DNA of 64,000 nt from Onchidella celtica (GCA_963931925.1 OZ007567.1:77504686-77568685), one strand, 5' to 3'. Shown: positions 12,303 to 24,602, counted from the stretch's first letter. Translations and numbers: made by a program. Notes: generated from the sequence alone by a model not told the origin.

Positions 12303-12865
12303 GGTAAGCATTATTTTATTTTTTATTTTGCTTCTGTTCATTTTACTGGTTTTTATTTTTTAGTTTCAGTTGCTTGCATGGTTATTGATGCTTGGATTCT
12401 TTTGTTATGTAGTTGCAGTTGTGTTCATTTTAATTTACTTTTATTTTCTTGTTTTTTGTTTGAGGATAGTTGTTGTTGTTGTTGTTAGTGGCGGCGGTGG
12501 TGGTGATGGTGGTAGTGGTAGTGGTGGTGGTGATGGTGTGGTGGTGGTAAATATTGTTTCATCCACTAGATTATTCCGAATAAAAAATCCACGTGACGCG
12601 CCCAACGTTCCCTGCGTACCATACGCCACTATATTTGGCTGTTTGGGCCACACGTCCTCAGCTCCGGTGCTACAGTATAAGCGAATACATGTACATGTGT
12701 TGGGTGGGTAGGCCTATGCTTAGTCTGCGGAAGGGGGGCCCCGATAAGAAAGTTTGCGGGGGGGCCCCCGCTTGGCTAGTTACGGCCCTGGTTCCGTTTA
12801 CTGCAAACTGCAAGAATTTCTCCGGCATGTGAAGCATGTTTCGTTCCATACTCCCTCCCTCCCCT

Positions 12866-12967
<102 letters not shown>

Positions 12968-13293
12968 CACAACACACACATGCATAATCATCATACTGAC
13001 AAACCCACGAACAAACAAGAATGGTCTGTGGCAAGGGCTTGACTTCACAAGCATCTTAATTATGTTTAAGATTTTCTTAAGAAAGGCACGTTACATGTAC
13101 CAGAAAAGGTGTGGCTGGTTACACATTATACTATATTCCAGAGCAAGACAGAACGGTTCGTCTCCATGACCACCAGCTGAGTAAAAAATGACTGAGTAAA
13201 AAGTGTGATGACAGACCTGTTTTGTCAGTGGTCCCGTGTATGGAAAATGTACATCACGTAATTTGCAACAAGCGCTGATTTTCTTTTGGGTTC

Positions 13294-13502
13294 GCTGGTG
13301 GCGCACTGAGTCATGTGTGTTTTCAGTCTGTTCTGACTCAGTGTGTGAGGTCTTTCCTTCTGCCAGCTGACCCAAAACAGTTCTGACGCGCCCAAACCAG
13401 TGGCACAGACTTGTTTCGGTCGCACCAATGCGCAGGTCCCGCTCAAGTCCACATTTCACACTAAAACCGATCAGAACAGACTGGACTCAGTGAGCCACCA
13501 GC
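13294..13502. repeat. MITE family B, complete copy
   Basis: About 209 bp with 19-bp inverted ends, GCTGGTGGCGCACTGAGTC at the left and its near-exact inverse at the right (one mismatch). It is non-coding. Internal blocks such as GACTCAGTG and CGCGCCCAAACCAGTGG recur in the other copies. Confidence 0.85.
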
Positions 13503-13836
13503 CTCTGGGTGGCCGAACCAGTTTTAGACTGGTAACCTAGTCACAATCTAAAAGTGGTGAAACCTGGTTAAAGTCTACTTTCTGAGAAATTCCCAGCAGG
13601 TAGTTCGGGGGTGATTAAACGCCATCATCAGTGGTGGGAGGAAAAGCCCAATCAAAATGAGACGGGTGTTTCAAAGAGAAGCGGAGGTCACGATGACAAC
13701 TCAGTATTTAGAGAGACGGTTGATCACAGACCCCGGAGGTTGGAGGAGGTCAACAGGGACGGAAGAGAAACATGAGGCCTGCGATGTCAAAAAACACAAA
13801 AATCTGGAAGCAAGAAGGCAAAGCCAAAACGCCAAG

Positions 13837-14065
13837 ACCTTAGTTCTTGTTTGTTCTATCTCTTTTTACTGAAAAACTGGAGATCTCTTAGCATACAGAA
13901 GAGGTTTAACAAACGCACACTTTAGTACTTGTTTAAAATGCGTTGTGGCACTTATCAGTTCCGATTTATTCTAACTCCTTATCATAATACTCACGCCGCA
14001 AACGTTGAACTTCGAATTTCTCACCTTGCGCAGAAAGTGGAATTGGAACAAACGAGAACTAAGGT
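13837..14065. repeat. MITE family H copy 2, complete
   Basis: 229 bp with inverted ends ACCTTAGTTCTTGTTTGTTC and the inverse of GGAACAAACGAGAACTAAGGT. The body holds CTGGAGATCTCTTAGCATAC and CGATTTATTCTAACTCCTTA. Confidence 0.85.
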
Positions 14066-16083
14066 CGCGACATAGATACAATCTAGACAGTTTCTCAGGC
14101 TGTGGTGGGTAAGATACTTTATATCACTGGGGGGAAAAAACTTTGTGGTAAAGTTAAATCACTCCACTCTGCCATCTCTGAAATAATAACAGTCAGGGGA
14201 CCTTTATAACTGCTGCCAGTCTCCTTATTACAGGTTACATTTCCACGCAAACCATAAAATGAACGTGTATAGAATAGTACAGGACTTGCCCATCCAGTTA
14301 CTGACTAAGCCGCGCACAGCACACGTTTCAAAACTGTTTATACAATTAATTACAATTGATACTAGACTAAGATCATAACGTAACCATTGATTATTTCCGA
14401 TAATAAGGCGTCTATTTTTAAAAAATGTGTTGCTGTTTTTCCCATTCATTTCGTCTTCGCTTAGTGTCATCTTTCGGCTTTTGACGGAGTAGTTTAACCA
14501 AAAAACAAATAAAATCTTGAGGTCTTTTATAAAGCTCTGGTTTGTATACCTTTCGAGACTGTTCAGTTCGGTGCATTTTTCCTTGACAGGTTGACACGAA
14601 CACGGGCGTAGTGCATTAATGCACATCGGAGACAGTATTAGAGAGGGGGAGAGTAGATAGAGAAAAAGAGGGGCACACGGAGAGGGGTGGAGGGGCGGGA
14701 GCAGGTTTACGCCGGGCAAAGCCGGGATAGTCAACTGGTTTATTATGTTCACACAGTCTTTTTTTATAGCTGCAGGGTGTGAGCGAGCTGAAAGTGCACA
14801 AGACGAACATTCTATATGCAAAAACACTAGACAGTTAAAACTTCATTTTTTTTTTTTTGTGCTCCTGCTAGACATCTCCTCCCCTTCCATCGTCTCTTTC
14901 CCTGCAATAAGAAGTCGACAAAACACTGAGGCAAAGACCGTGCTAAAGATAGCGCTGAAAAGCGCACCGATGAACAATGGCAATCATTCTCTTGCTCAAA
15001 TGTCAAAGAGGAAAAAAAAAACAATACATAAACATGAAAGTTGATGAGATCTAGAGAGCACATGAAACACCAACTTTCTGTGTGTTTGCCAGAAGGCTTC
15101 ATGCCAAAATTGAATAATTCTCCCCCCCCCCCTCCCCCCCCCCTCCTCTTTCATTAACAGCAACAATGTGTTCCTTCAAAAATGAAGTCAGCGGTTTGTA
15201 ATACTATAAATGTGCACTGCTTTTATCTATAGAACTTTTACCTAAAGCACCTCCCCCCCCCCCCCCCCACACCCATCCCACCCTCTACCCACCGGGCAAA
15301 GATTGGCTTTAAAATTGCAACTGACAATAGGAACTGAATATTAATGAAAGCCTCGGCTATTGAGATGGTAGTAAATTCGTTCCTTTGTCGTTCTCATCCT
15401 CACTATTTTGGACAAACTATTAAAATTATTATTGTTGTTGTTGTTACAGTTGTTGACGTAGTTGTTTTCGTCGTCCGTTACTGGTTTTCACAAAGCTGCA
15501 TCGACATTTGGAGTGGAGGGAAAATATCTACTAATTGAGCTCCTCAGCGTGGCTATAAAAAAAAAAACACATTTAGAAAACGGTACACGGTTATAAAGTT
15601 TCTGACTACCACAGGATCGCTGTTTATATACACAACATGCAGACATGATGAGCGTGTAGCGAGCTACACAGTGGGCGATTTCTTTATTTCTTCATCTGCC
15701 AAACCCATTTTTACAGCCAGACCAAAAAAATCAGCCTGCCGATGAAATTTAAATAATGAATAATTGACACCTGCAGATTCCTGGATAATGTGGGTTTCTT
15801 TGATCTGACAGGAACATTTTCCCCCATTCAAAGAATTTTGCCTGCACGATAACAAACATGAAATTAATCAACTTGTATTTTCTTCAACTTTCATCATTGT
15901 GTCTATGAAAGTATAAACACGGAGGAAAGGGAATAAATTAATTAAACGAAGACACGCTATAACAACAAAAGAATGGCACGAGAGAATGCAAACAGCAGAA
16001 AATGACAAGTTGAAAATCAAAACGCAGTAAGTGCAAAGTTCGAACCTTTGAGAAAAATATTTAGGAAACCCCAATGGGGAAGG
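14066..16083. other. No gene supported
   Basis: AT-rich with C-runs at 15123 and 15252 and a GTT run near 15430. A 199-codon minus-strand frame (14827-14228) shows no recognisable domain or splice context. Confidence 0.6.
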
Positions 16084-16292
16084 AGGGCATCATACTAAGC
16101 CCGGAACGGCATGGTCAGCCTGGCAGAACAGAAGTGCACACCATGATTTCCTATATTTTCTTATTAAATCCGGGAAGTGCCTATTATACTAAGCCCGGTC
16201 AGACACAGTCACCTCCTGCCATTTATTTCTTGGGAGTGCATTTTCCTGGCAGCAACTGGCTATGGCGTTCCAGGCTTAGTATGATATACCCC
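16084..16292. repeat. MITE family C copy 1
   Basis: About 209 bp with inverted ends (ATCATACTAAGCCCGGAAC at the left; GTTCCAGGCTTAGTATGAT at the right). A third copy of TACTAAGCCCGG lies in the middle in direct orientation, and CTGGCAG motifs sit inside each end. Confidence 0.88.
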
Positions 16293-16507
16293 ACCCCCCT
16301 CATTTAGTATCTTTTGTTCTGCAGTGTGATTTTTTTTTTTTAGCAACTTTCAAACCTTCGGTCGCATTTTGACACCACCTTTCTGAAACCGTACACAGAT
16401 AAAGACGGACAACTATGAAACAACCAAGAACCAAAGAACACCCACAACAAGAAGAAGAAGATGGTCAGGTACCAAGAATACGGGGCCAACAGCCATTGGC
16501 TGGGGCT

Positions 16508-16660
16508 GCCAAGAGTTTGATTTTGAGTTTGGGGAAAGCACGAAGACACGATAGCAGTCACATTATGATAAGGAAAAACTAGGTGCTAGATGAGAAAGAA
16601 ACAGAACGATAGGACAGATATGCAGACCCTGCCAGATAGGCCCACCAACCACTCGCGGCC
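16508..16660 (-). repeat. Family A retroposon copy, diverged
   Basis: Carries GAAAGCACGAAGACACGATA, then CAGTCACATTATGATAAGG and a far end with GGCCCACCAACCACTCG. More decayed than the copies at 6865 and 41338. Confidence 0.6.
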
Positions 16661-17092
16661 CCCAAGAGACAAAGAACTCATCAAAGGGCCCAGAAGTTAC
16701 CTGATTAAGTCAAATCACAACTTAATACGTTTTGATTTTCAAGCCCTCGGATAAGCTGTTTAATTTCGCCCTGCTCGCAAAGGAAAGAACTGAAGAAATG
16801 AAGTCCATCTATATTCTAATTACTGAGACCACAACCGGGCGCGCCAAGGGAAATTGTCGCACTAAGCCACTCACTTGCTTCTCGTCCACATTTACATAAA
16901 CACTCACACACTACAAGACCAAAGAGCAGAGGAATATTACTACAGAGCTCCCAACAGGAGTTGATGAAAGAGCCGCAGGGCTAGCTAGTACAAGATCTTT
17001 CCGGATTCTCGTGAAAACCCAGAGATATCTGAGACTATGATATCTCTGTGGAAATCTAAAAGTCAACCTATAACAAATTATGATAATTTAAA

Positions 17093-17165
17093 AAGAGAGA
17101 GAGAGAGAGAGAGAAAGAAAGAGAGAGAGAGAGGTTGGGGGGTAAATGGCAGAGAGAGAGAGAGA
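17093..17165. repeat. GA dinucleotide repeat, interrupted
   Basis: Two GA blocks separated by a short G-rich insert near 17132-17150. Confidence 0.9.
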
Positions 17166-17571
17166 GGAAATAACGGAAATAATTCAGTTCTAGTTCAACA
17201 ATTGTTTTAACTTTTCTCCACTTGTTTCTTCAAGTTCTTGCCTATAGTTTTCTTATTAATGCCAAAAAGTGACGTTGGCTTGAAAGTTCAAATGTAAGTA
17301 AACCTGTGCATGCACTCCACAATGATACCTGTTGATAAATTACAACACTGAATTATCTTTTTAAATGAGACACCGCAGCTCTTTTATCAGTTTCGCCGCC
17401 TTCTTGACGTAAAATGGAGATAGCTGTTGTTGGCATGGGCGAATCTTAACTTTAAAAAATGAATTAATAAATAAATATAAATTCATATTTGTGTGTGTGT
17501 GTTTTTGTTGTTGTTTTTTTTGGGGTAAGTTTCATTCGAGTGCCCGTAATTTCGTTCTTCTCTTGTGCTCT

Positions 17572-17736
17572 ATGGCTCAAGTCTCCGCCACTGACAGCCA
17601 GCAGATTGCCTACTCTGGCATTCAGGGAGAGCACCGTCCGTCAGTCACTCAGGAGAGAGAAACCCCCCTACAACTCTCGCTTCTCCAAACCGTTGCCACA
17701 AAAATCAATGTTCCAACGACTGGCTCGGAACGGGTG
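17572..17736 (+). CDS. Candidate initiator exon, product unknown
   Basis: The ATG at 17572 opens 55 codons (MAQVSATDSQQIAYSGIQ at the start, GSERV at the end), running into a good donor GTGAGTGC at 17737 in phase 0. Base composition is richer in G+C and more coding-like than the AT-rich flanks. I do not recognise the protein. The receptor at 18743 has its own start, so this exon may belong to it only as leader, or to another gene on the plus strand. No matching downstream exon was found. Confidence 0.35.
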
Positions 17737-18742
17737 GTGAGTGCGATCGTGTGAGTGGGATTCCGCCTCTATCACACAGCCACAGACTATTTTTGGAATA
17801 CGCGCCTTCCATATCAATTATACTATGACATGTGAGTAAACGATAATTACATCTAGAGATAGCAGGATTATATGCCAAATTTCAAGGATGTGGATAAGGT
17901 TAATTATGTTGGAATGGGCGTTTCTGTGGTGAATATGGCTTCGTAGGGTGCACAGGGGCGCTTGATTCATGCGACGTAGAGGCTTGTGTCATGCTAGATT
18001 ACTACTGTGTGCGGTCACTGATCACCACTGCCAAAATCACGAGCAAGTTTGAACAGAGGACCAGGAAAGCATCGACGATTCTGTTTTCGGCGCAACAGAG
18101 AAACAAAGTCGAGCACGATAAACACACCACTTAGTCTGCAGCCCAAATCAATAAGCTCGCTAATTAAGCCGTGTGTCCACTAGAGGTCGGCAAAAACCTT
18201 GCTCACGGCTAGATCATAAGGATAACAGACGCCAACTGACCGGCCATAAAAAGGTGGCAGTTTCGTTCAAGATCACAAACAACAAACAGATCCTCGAGAG
18301 TCTTCAGTTATGTGATTCGGTGACATAGTATGTGGAGAAGCATTGCCAATGGTCGAACTGATCACCCTAATCTAACCGGTAGAATTTACAAGACTGTGAT
18401 TGATACTGACCGTATTCATATTCAAATATGTGATTTTTTTATTTTTTTTTGTTAACGCCACAGAACTCACAATTGACTCTGTTTCTATTATAAATTCTGG
18501 GCGGATAAATATCAAAAGATTTCACATTTTCTGAACTATCAATTATGAGAGCTGCGTGATGTGATTCATTATTTTCAAGTGTAGTGAGAATATATTTTAA
18601 AGCAGTCACGAACTATTTTAACATTGTGCTTCAGTAATTGACGTGTGAATTCAGGCTTTCTCCTCCAGCAAGCAAAGAAGAGCAAAAGATTATAATTCGT
18701 CTGAGAAACACCTCATTGTGAGACCAAGTGTCAAATTTCACC

Positions 18743-19807
18743 ATGAGTCAGAGCAACCACATCGATCTGCATCCTGACAGTGACTTCCCTTTCTTAGTAC
18801 CCCCACTACGGGAATGTCTGACCGTTCAAGCCCCGTGTGTCATGGGACTCGCTCCCAAAAATTCTACAGTTTATTGGAATGAAATCTCAGATTACTTCTG
18901 TTTTCTTGCGCTGCCAGTGATCGTGACCTTCGCCTTTTTGACAGAGTTGATGAGCATCATCGTGCTTTCTCGTCAGATACGGCAATCCTTGGACACGTAC
19001 CTCTTGGGTCTCAGCATCGCTACAATTCTGTTGCTGACCTGTACAGTCATGCTGGCCTTGCAACACTACGTAGGACCTCACCATGTCCTTGTCTACAGCC
19101 AGCCGTACACCGCCTCCTGCCGGGACTGGTTCTGGTACAGTGCTATCTGGCTTCTTGTCATGATGAGTTTTGAACGTGTCCTCACAGTCTCTGCTTCCCG
19201 AGCCAGCACCCTGTGTACGTCCACGCAAGCAGCTGTGGTGGTAGTGATGGTGTTTGCTGTAGGTCTGGTCAGCTCTTTGCCCAGATTCTGGGAATACCAA
19301 GCCACAGAAGTGATTGATCCTGCCACAAATACAAGCAACCTGGTTGCGGAAAAGACAGTGTCCACCGCCACAGAGGAGTACAATATCATGTATTTTTGGT
19401 ATGTCAAAGGTGTTACGCTCTTTGTTCCATTCTTTATGATGTTGTTCATGTGCGTGGCTATGGCATGCCGTACTCGCCGAGGTGTTCTCACCCAGCGCTA
19501 TCTGGCCATCAAGCATACAAGTGGACTCACGCTCAATAGAAAGATTAAAGAAGAAGTGGCGCTCTCTCGTCTCCTGATACTTCTCATGGCCATGTACATG
19601 ATATGTTCTGCCCCAGCAGGTGTTCTAGACCTGGTAGCGCACCTGGCCCCCCACTGGATGGATCCAGCATCAAGGACTTACGCTAGTTTGTACAATCTCT
19701 TCACCGTTGTTTTCTTTTTCCAGTTTGCCCTTCACCTCATCATTTACTTTTGTTTCAACAAACAGTTCAGGATCACCTTGCTCGCTCTGTTTTGTTGTTG
19801 CTGCTAA
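18743..19807 (+). CDS. Single-exon divergent seven-transmembrane receptor (FMRFamide/Srw-like GPCR)
   Basis: A 354-residue plasma-membrane receptor of rhodopsin-like design, ligand unknown. The ATG at 18743 has A at -3, and an in-frame TGA lies just upstream. Hydrophobic segments fall at about residues 52-75, 84-106, 125-148, 163-182, 221-243, 274-297 and 313-338. N-glycosylation sequons are at N40 and N196. SLPRFWEYQ after TM4 resembles the PRFxEY motif of FMRFamide-type receptors. The tail is very short and ends CCCC, a likely palmitoylation site. Several class A hallmarks are changed: FERV instead of DRY, no LAxxD in TM2, MICSAP instead of CWxP in TM6, HLIIY instead of NPxxY, and no cysteine in the second extracellular loop. 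A possible poly(A) signal AATAAA lies at 20790. It could be a functional lineage-specific orphan receptor; receptor identity is firm, subfamily is not. Confidence 0.85.
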   Translation: MSQSNHIDLHPDSDFPFLVPPLRECLTVQAPCVMGLAPKNSTVYWNEISDYFCFLALPVIVTFAFLTELMSIIVLSRQIRQSLDTYLLGLSIATILLLTCTVMLALQHYVGPHHVLVYSQPYTASCRDWFWYSAIWLLVMMSFERVLTVSASRASTLCTSTQAAVVVVMVFAVGLVSSLPRFWEYQATEVIDPATNTSNLVAEKTVSTATEEYNIMYFWYVKGVTLFVPFFMMLFMCVAMACRTRRGVLTQRYLAIKHTSGLTLNRKIKEEVALSRLLILLMAMYMICSAPAGVLDLVAHLAPHWMDPASRTYASLYNLFTVVFFFQFALHLIIYFCFNKQFRITLLALFCCCC

Positions 19808-21009
19808 GTAATTAGCACAAAATTCTTCCAGTAATTTAATAACGCAGGTAGCTAAACAACGTTTCTATAGAAACAGATGTGCAATTATGTTAGTCGTGGT
19901 GTTTCAAATCCTAAACTCCCTGTTTCACTTCAAATAATGTTATCTAGTTTCATGTCAAAAACAGTCGGTGTGCACAAAAATGAAGCCACACTCGTTTCAT
20001 TCTTTGCTTATTGTTCTCTTTGGTGATGCCTCAGGTTAAATAAGGTTAAAGAATAGTTTAGGGGTTTGAAAATGAAAACATGAAATGTAGTTTCTCCCGA
20101 AATACGAACGAATCCAAGGTACCACAATCAAAAAGAAAACTTGATAGATACTGGAAGGTTAATTTTTAATATATGCAATGCATCATTATTAAAAGGAGAA
20201 CTTAATAGATACTGGAAGGTTATATTTCTTTAAATGCATAGCAACTTCTATCAATGCGATTGATGACTATGACTAACGCATGTCTGGGAGTAACTGCTCT
20301 GCTAGATAGCAGTAATAACACTACTTTGAGCTACTGCTTTATTCCAGCAATTCCACGTGGCCTAACAGGTAAATGTAAAGTGCATCTTGGTGTATTTTTT
20401 GTATTCTTTTAATTATATGCACTGTCAAAGGGCTGATAGCACACCAGCCAAAAATGAATCTTCACAGCCTGATATATTCTTCCATTTGCCGACAATGATA
20501 AAAACTTCAATTCAGTGAGCGAACTTTTTATAACTCCATGGCAGTCTAGTCAACAGATAAAAAGTTCTCCCAAGATGAACTGTGGGCGTGTAATGTACAT
20601 TTAAGACTGTCTCAGTCATCAAGTGTGTATATTGCTTCAATATCGTTTCTGTAACTACAAAATCGCAACCTGAGTTCATTTCACCATTTCATGATTTTCC
20701 ATTCACATCCATCTTCACTTCCTGGTTGATGACAAGGGCGACGCCATGTTAGCATATCCATTTGTAGCATGTTTCGGTTCTACATCCGAAATAAATTTTC
20801 TGTTGGGATGCAATGTTTCTCAGCAGGCAGCTATGAACCAATTTCACAAATGCCCATTTGAATAGATACTGCCAGTCCACCTTTTTTTTGTGTGTGTGTT
20901 CCTGGATAGGAAAGTGGCGATTTCACTGGACAATTGCCTCGACAGAACTACTGTTCTTCATCCTTCTAATGTTATGAAAGCTTGAAAATGCACGACTATA
21001 CGCGTGGGT

Positions 21010-21017
21010 ACGCGCTA

Positions 21018-21051
<34 letters not shown>
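21010..21051. repeat. CA dinucleotide repeat
   Basis: About 16 CA units after CGCGCTAATA. Confidence 0.95.
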
Positions 21052-21052
<1 letters not shown>

Positions 21053-22474
21053 ATATGAGCAATACCATGATACTGGATTTCTACAAAATGTTTTTTGACA
21101 ATACATGTATAACGCATTGTAAAGGGTGATACGGAGGTGATACATGCACTGTTGAATTAAGCAAGAGCACGATACTGGCAGCATAAGGTTGGTGTGCTTC
21201 TCTCACTTGATGATGTGACTTACGTACTATGATACTTCTGGTGGTTGTGAAATGGCTCCATGTGAGTACACTGTATCAAGATCAATGTTCTATTTCAAAA
21301 GCATGTACAAGATGTGAATAGAATGTATGAGTGTTGTTTGAAGAAATCATGGTTTTCAAGTCTTCAATGACGTTCTAGAAATAATCCAGTTAACACATTT
21401 TCTGCACTATAATCCATCCTCAAACAGATGGGAATCCTTCTATAATCACTTTTAATTATACCGGCACTCGATGTTCAATCATAATTTTCGAGAAAACGTT
21501 AGGTTTCGTGATCCCGCCTTCGTAATAACAAAAGGAAAAAAACAAATTCAAAGGTAAAGCGTTTCGATAAAACGCTCGTGGCGCTAGAACTTAACGCATG
21601 AAGACCGCAAAGCCCATTAAGTCGACAGTACAATTGATTCGAGCTGTTCTGTGAAGTTTAGTGACCAAATAAATTGTAATTACCAAGAACACGGCGTTGT
21701 TTTATTGGGTCAATGAAACTGGTACTACTTTTACAAAAGCTGGCCGTTCTTTGGGTCGCTAAACTTTATTTTCATCTTGGCGTTGGTCAACATAAAATTA
21801 ATTATGCCGTTGCCACAGGCTTGTGGGTCGGTCACTGCAGCCTATCAAAGTTCGGAGTCCAGATGATGTCTTGAAAGCCTTTTATTTATATTCTGCACTG
21901 CATTCAAATAGTCCAAACCCTGCTAAAAGTACAATACAAATGATGACGCACTCTTCCAGTGGGCAGTTTGCCAAGTGATAACTATTCAAAAACAAGATGA
22001 AAATGGCAACAATAAAGAAATGCTACCATAAATCACAAATGGCAACAACAACATGCAAGTTTGTGGGGTTTTTTTTTTTGGCATTTTCACTTTGTTTCAT
22101 GCCCTGCTGTGACCCAACAGATTTTCTGTGCTTTTTTTTGAAAGATTCAGAACAAGAATATACCACTGAAGGCCACAGATTAACGTTACATTAGTGTTAT
22201 GGAGATAATATAACAGATCAGCATGGATTCATCTCGCTGGATTTCGACGTGTCATTTCGTGTGCTGCTGTTTTCAAAAGAATATCTTAGAATTGTTAGAG
22301 GCTGCGTTAGAGCACACAAATATAATAATAAAATATTAGAGAGAAATGGCATCACTTAATCGCCACATGGCTTTTACCTTCAGTAGTTTTTCTTTGTTGT
22401 TGTTGTTGTTGTTTTTTTTCAATTAAGTTGTCAGAATTGACTGTGTGAATGGACGTTGTTACCTTTATATTCAG

Positions 22475-22583
22475 TCAGTACGTCTCATGGACTAATTGTG
22501 GAAGGGGATCCTGATCAATCGCGGCAATATTCAATTTCAAGACAACGTCTTCCCCGCCTATCGAGAATACAAGTGATTTGGAG
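22475..22583 (+). CDS. Candidate internal exon, product unknown
   Basis: 109 nt between acceptor TTTATATTCAG and donor GTATGT, with one open frame reading STSHGLIVEGDPDQ and then LPRLSRIQVIWR. The composition is less AT-rich than the surroundings. No partner exons and no family were recognised. Confidence 0.25.
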
Positions 22584-24602
22584 GTATGTTTTCACTGAAT
22601 ACATTTCAGTTTCCTCTGAAGAAAAAAATTGTAATTGTATGTTTGGTTATGCTTGTGATATGTGTGGTATAAACACGGTGATCACGTTAGCATGAAAGAT
22701 ATTGGTTTATGGGATTGAAAGTTTGAACAAATACTGCACAAAGGTAGATATGTTTACTGAGTTTGCTGCGTCTGAATGTGACAGAAAACAATTTTAGCTT
22801 ATCTCATTTGAGGAAACACTACACGATGTATATTTTTCTCACACCGATAGAGCAAATACCTTACAATTCTAGTTTTGTTCATTACACATGAAATGAGAAA
22901 TTAAATGAATTTTATTAATGTATGTCAGCATTTCAATTTGGTTTTTCGTTTCATCGATCAGACTAAGGACTATACTATTCGGATTGAAAACCTTGTGGTC
23001 ACAGTTAGAATTGATTATGTCAAGGAATGAACTGTTTCAATGTTCTCGTGTGATCTATCGCCTGACAAATGGACGTTCTGTTTAAGTTTATCAAAGGTGC
23101 TAGGTGTAACACTGTGAGCTTGGTTTTAATATCTGCTCTCTCCAGGACTGTTAAGTGTTAATATTTTCAGACCAGCCACTTGTTGACCGTAAATACAATG
23201 GTTTCCGCCACAATACATACTGGCTTAATGCAGCAGTCGTCTTTTTGTTTTGTTGTTGTTGTTACAAATTTGTGTGAAGTGAGTTTTGGCCCTATGCAAA
23301 TGAACTCTTTTGCGGCATTGTATTTTACCTGAATCTTTAGTGCTCCATCTCATTGCGCCAAAGATTACAGACGTTTGACTAGGAGTCATCATCTAGCGAC
23401 ACGCCAGAAAATGTTCAGTTCGATTTCAATACAACAAATAGCTACTGACTGTGACCAGCCATCTAGTAAGGAATTATCCCTGATTATGAAATGCTCATTT
23501 ACAACTTTGACCATAAGCCCCGTAAAGAATGGACTTTTAAAACTAGGATCTTCGCAGTCAGGTGGATAAGTTTTAGAAGTTGCTTGGCCATCTAACAATA
23601 TCTCAAAGTGTTGACATTTCTTTTTGAATCTTACTTTGAAAAAGAAAGAGAGAAAAGGAAGATTAAGTGTAAAAAAAAATAAAAAATTCCATTCTCCGTC
23701 TACTGGCAACAACTGACATTTCTCCTAAATTCATTCCAGAAAATCCAAAAACTAAGAAAAGCGGGCAAGATGACTTGATCGATTTTTATGGTGTGGATTT
23801 TGTAGTATACACGGGCAAAACAATTTCTAATTACTGTAAGAACGCAAGGCCGTGTTAATACGAGGGAAGAGAACGAAATCATACAGTATTACATTCAAAA
23901 TTGAGTTAAGCCAGTGGCTATTGCCAACTCTGCCTATATTTGCTCGGTCTGATTTTTACATAACAATGCAACAAAATGATGCTTCCAAATTCCATTTTAT
24001 TGTTTTGCTTTTATTTTGTTTCACCGGCTGTTCAGAAACAGTTAGCTGGTGATAATGGCAACCCTGTCGGTGGAATAGTGGTTTAACCACACCACGATTT
24101 TGCTCCCGTATGTGACGCTGGAAATGCCAAAAATACAGCAACAAAAGCATATATCCCGTAGTCTGTTACAGACTACTGCCAAATTTCTGGGTTCGGTTTG
24201 GTGACGCGGCCAGTTGTGCCGAAGTCAGCAGCCTCCATGGTAAACTAGTATTTCGAAGAAACTCTGCCGGGTTCGAAATGATTAAGTCCACTTCTTTTCA
24301 TGCCACGATTTGAGGAATAATTGACATGGTAAATTATTCTTGTTCAACAAACCCATTTAGATCAATCGCAGGCCATGTCACCCTCAACGATACTACGATT
24401 CCGCTCTCCAACAAATCAACATTCCTTAATACGTATGCGAGTGAGCATCGATACTCATACCATCCGATACTTGAATGACCTTTGCTCAGTTCCCCGGATA
24501 CGATTAACATTCCACTTCATCCCACCAACAAATAAAACGACAGCTTACTGAGAATGAAGTGTCTGCGAGTTGGACCGACACGGCAAACCAGGCAAACTAC
24601 TT

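Larger units (their letters stand above)
8894..12790 (+). mobile_element. Complete hAT DNA transposon with perfect 8-bp target-site duplication
   Basis: A 3,897-bp element. It starts CAGGGCCGTAACTAG and ends with the exact inverse CTAGTTACGGCCCTG. It is flanked on both sides by GTTCCGTT (8886-8893 and 12791-12798), the 8-bp duplication expected of hAT transposition. Both ends carry GC-rich subterminal blocks built on GGGGGCCCC. A GA microsatellite lies at 9042-9124 and an unrelated CT one just outside the right end. The cargo is a single transposase gene, now broken. Insertion into the TSD is well preserved, suggesting it is not very old, but this copy cannot make an intact transposase. Confidence 0.95.
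19808..24602. other. Downstream of the receptor gene; no firm gene
   Basis: AT-rich, low in repeats. Contains a possible poly(A) signal at 20790, a short imperfect duplication at 20140-20222 (ATAGATACTGGAAGGTTA twice), the CA repeat at 21010 and the weak exon candidate at 22475. Confidence 0.6.

Noticed and set aside
14228-14827. 199-residue minus-strand frame
   Set aside because: No recognisable domain, no splice context, and part of it crosses a simple purine-rich tract; long frames of this size arise by chance in 64 kb.
18887-19516. 209-residue frame antisense to the receptor
   Set aside because: Shadow of the receptor coding sequence; no hydrophobic or domain structure of its own.
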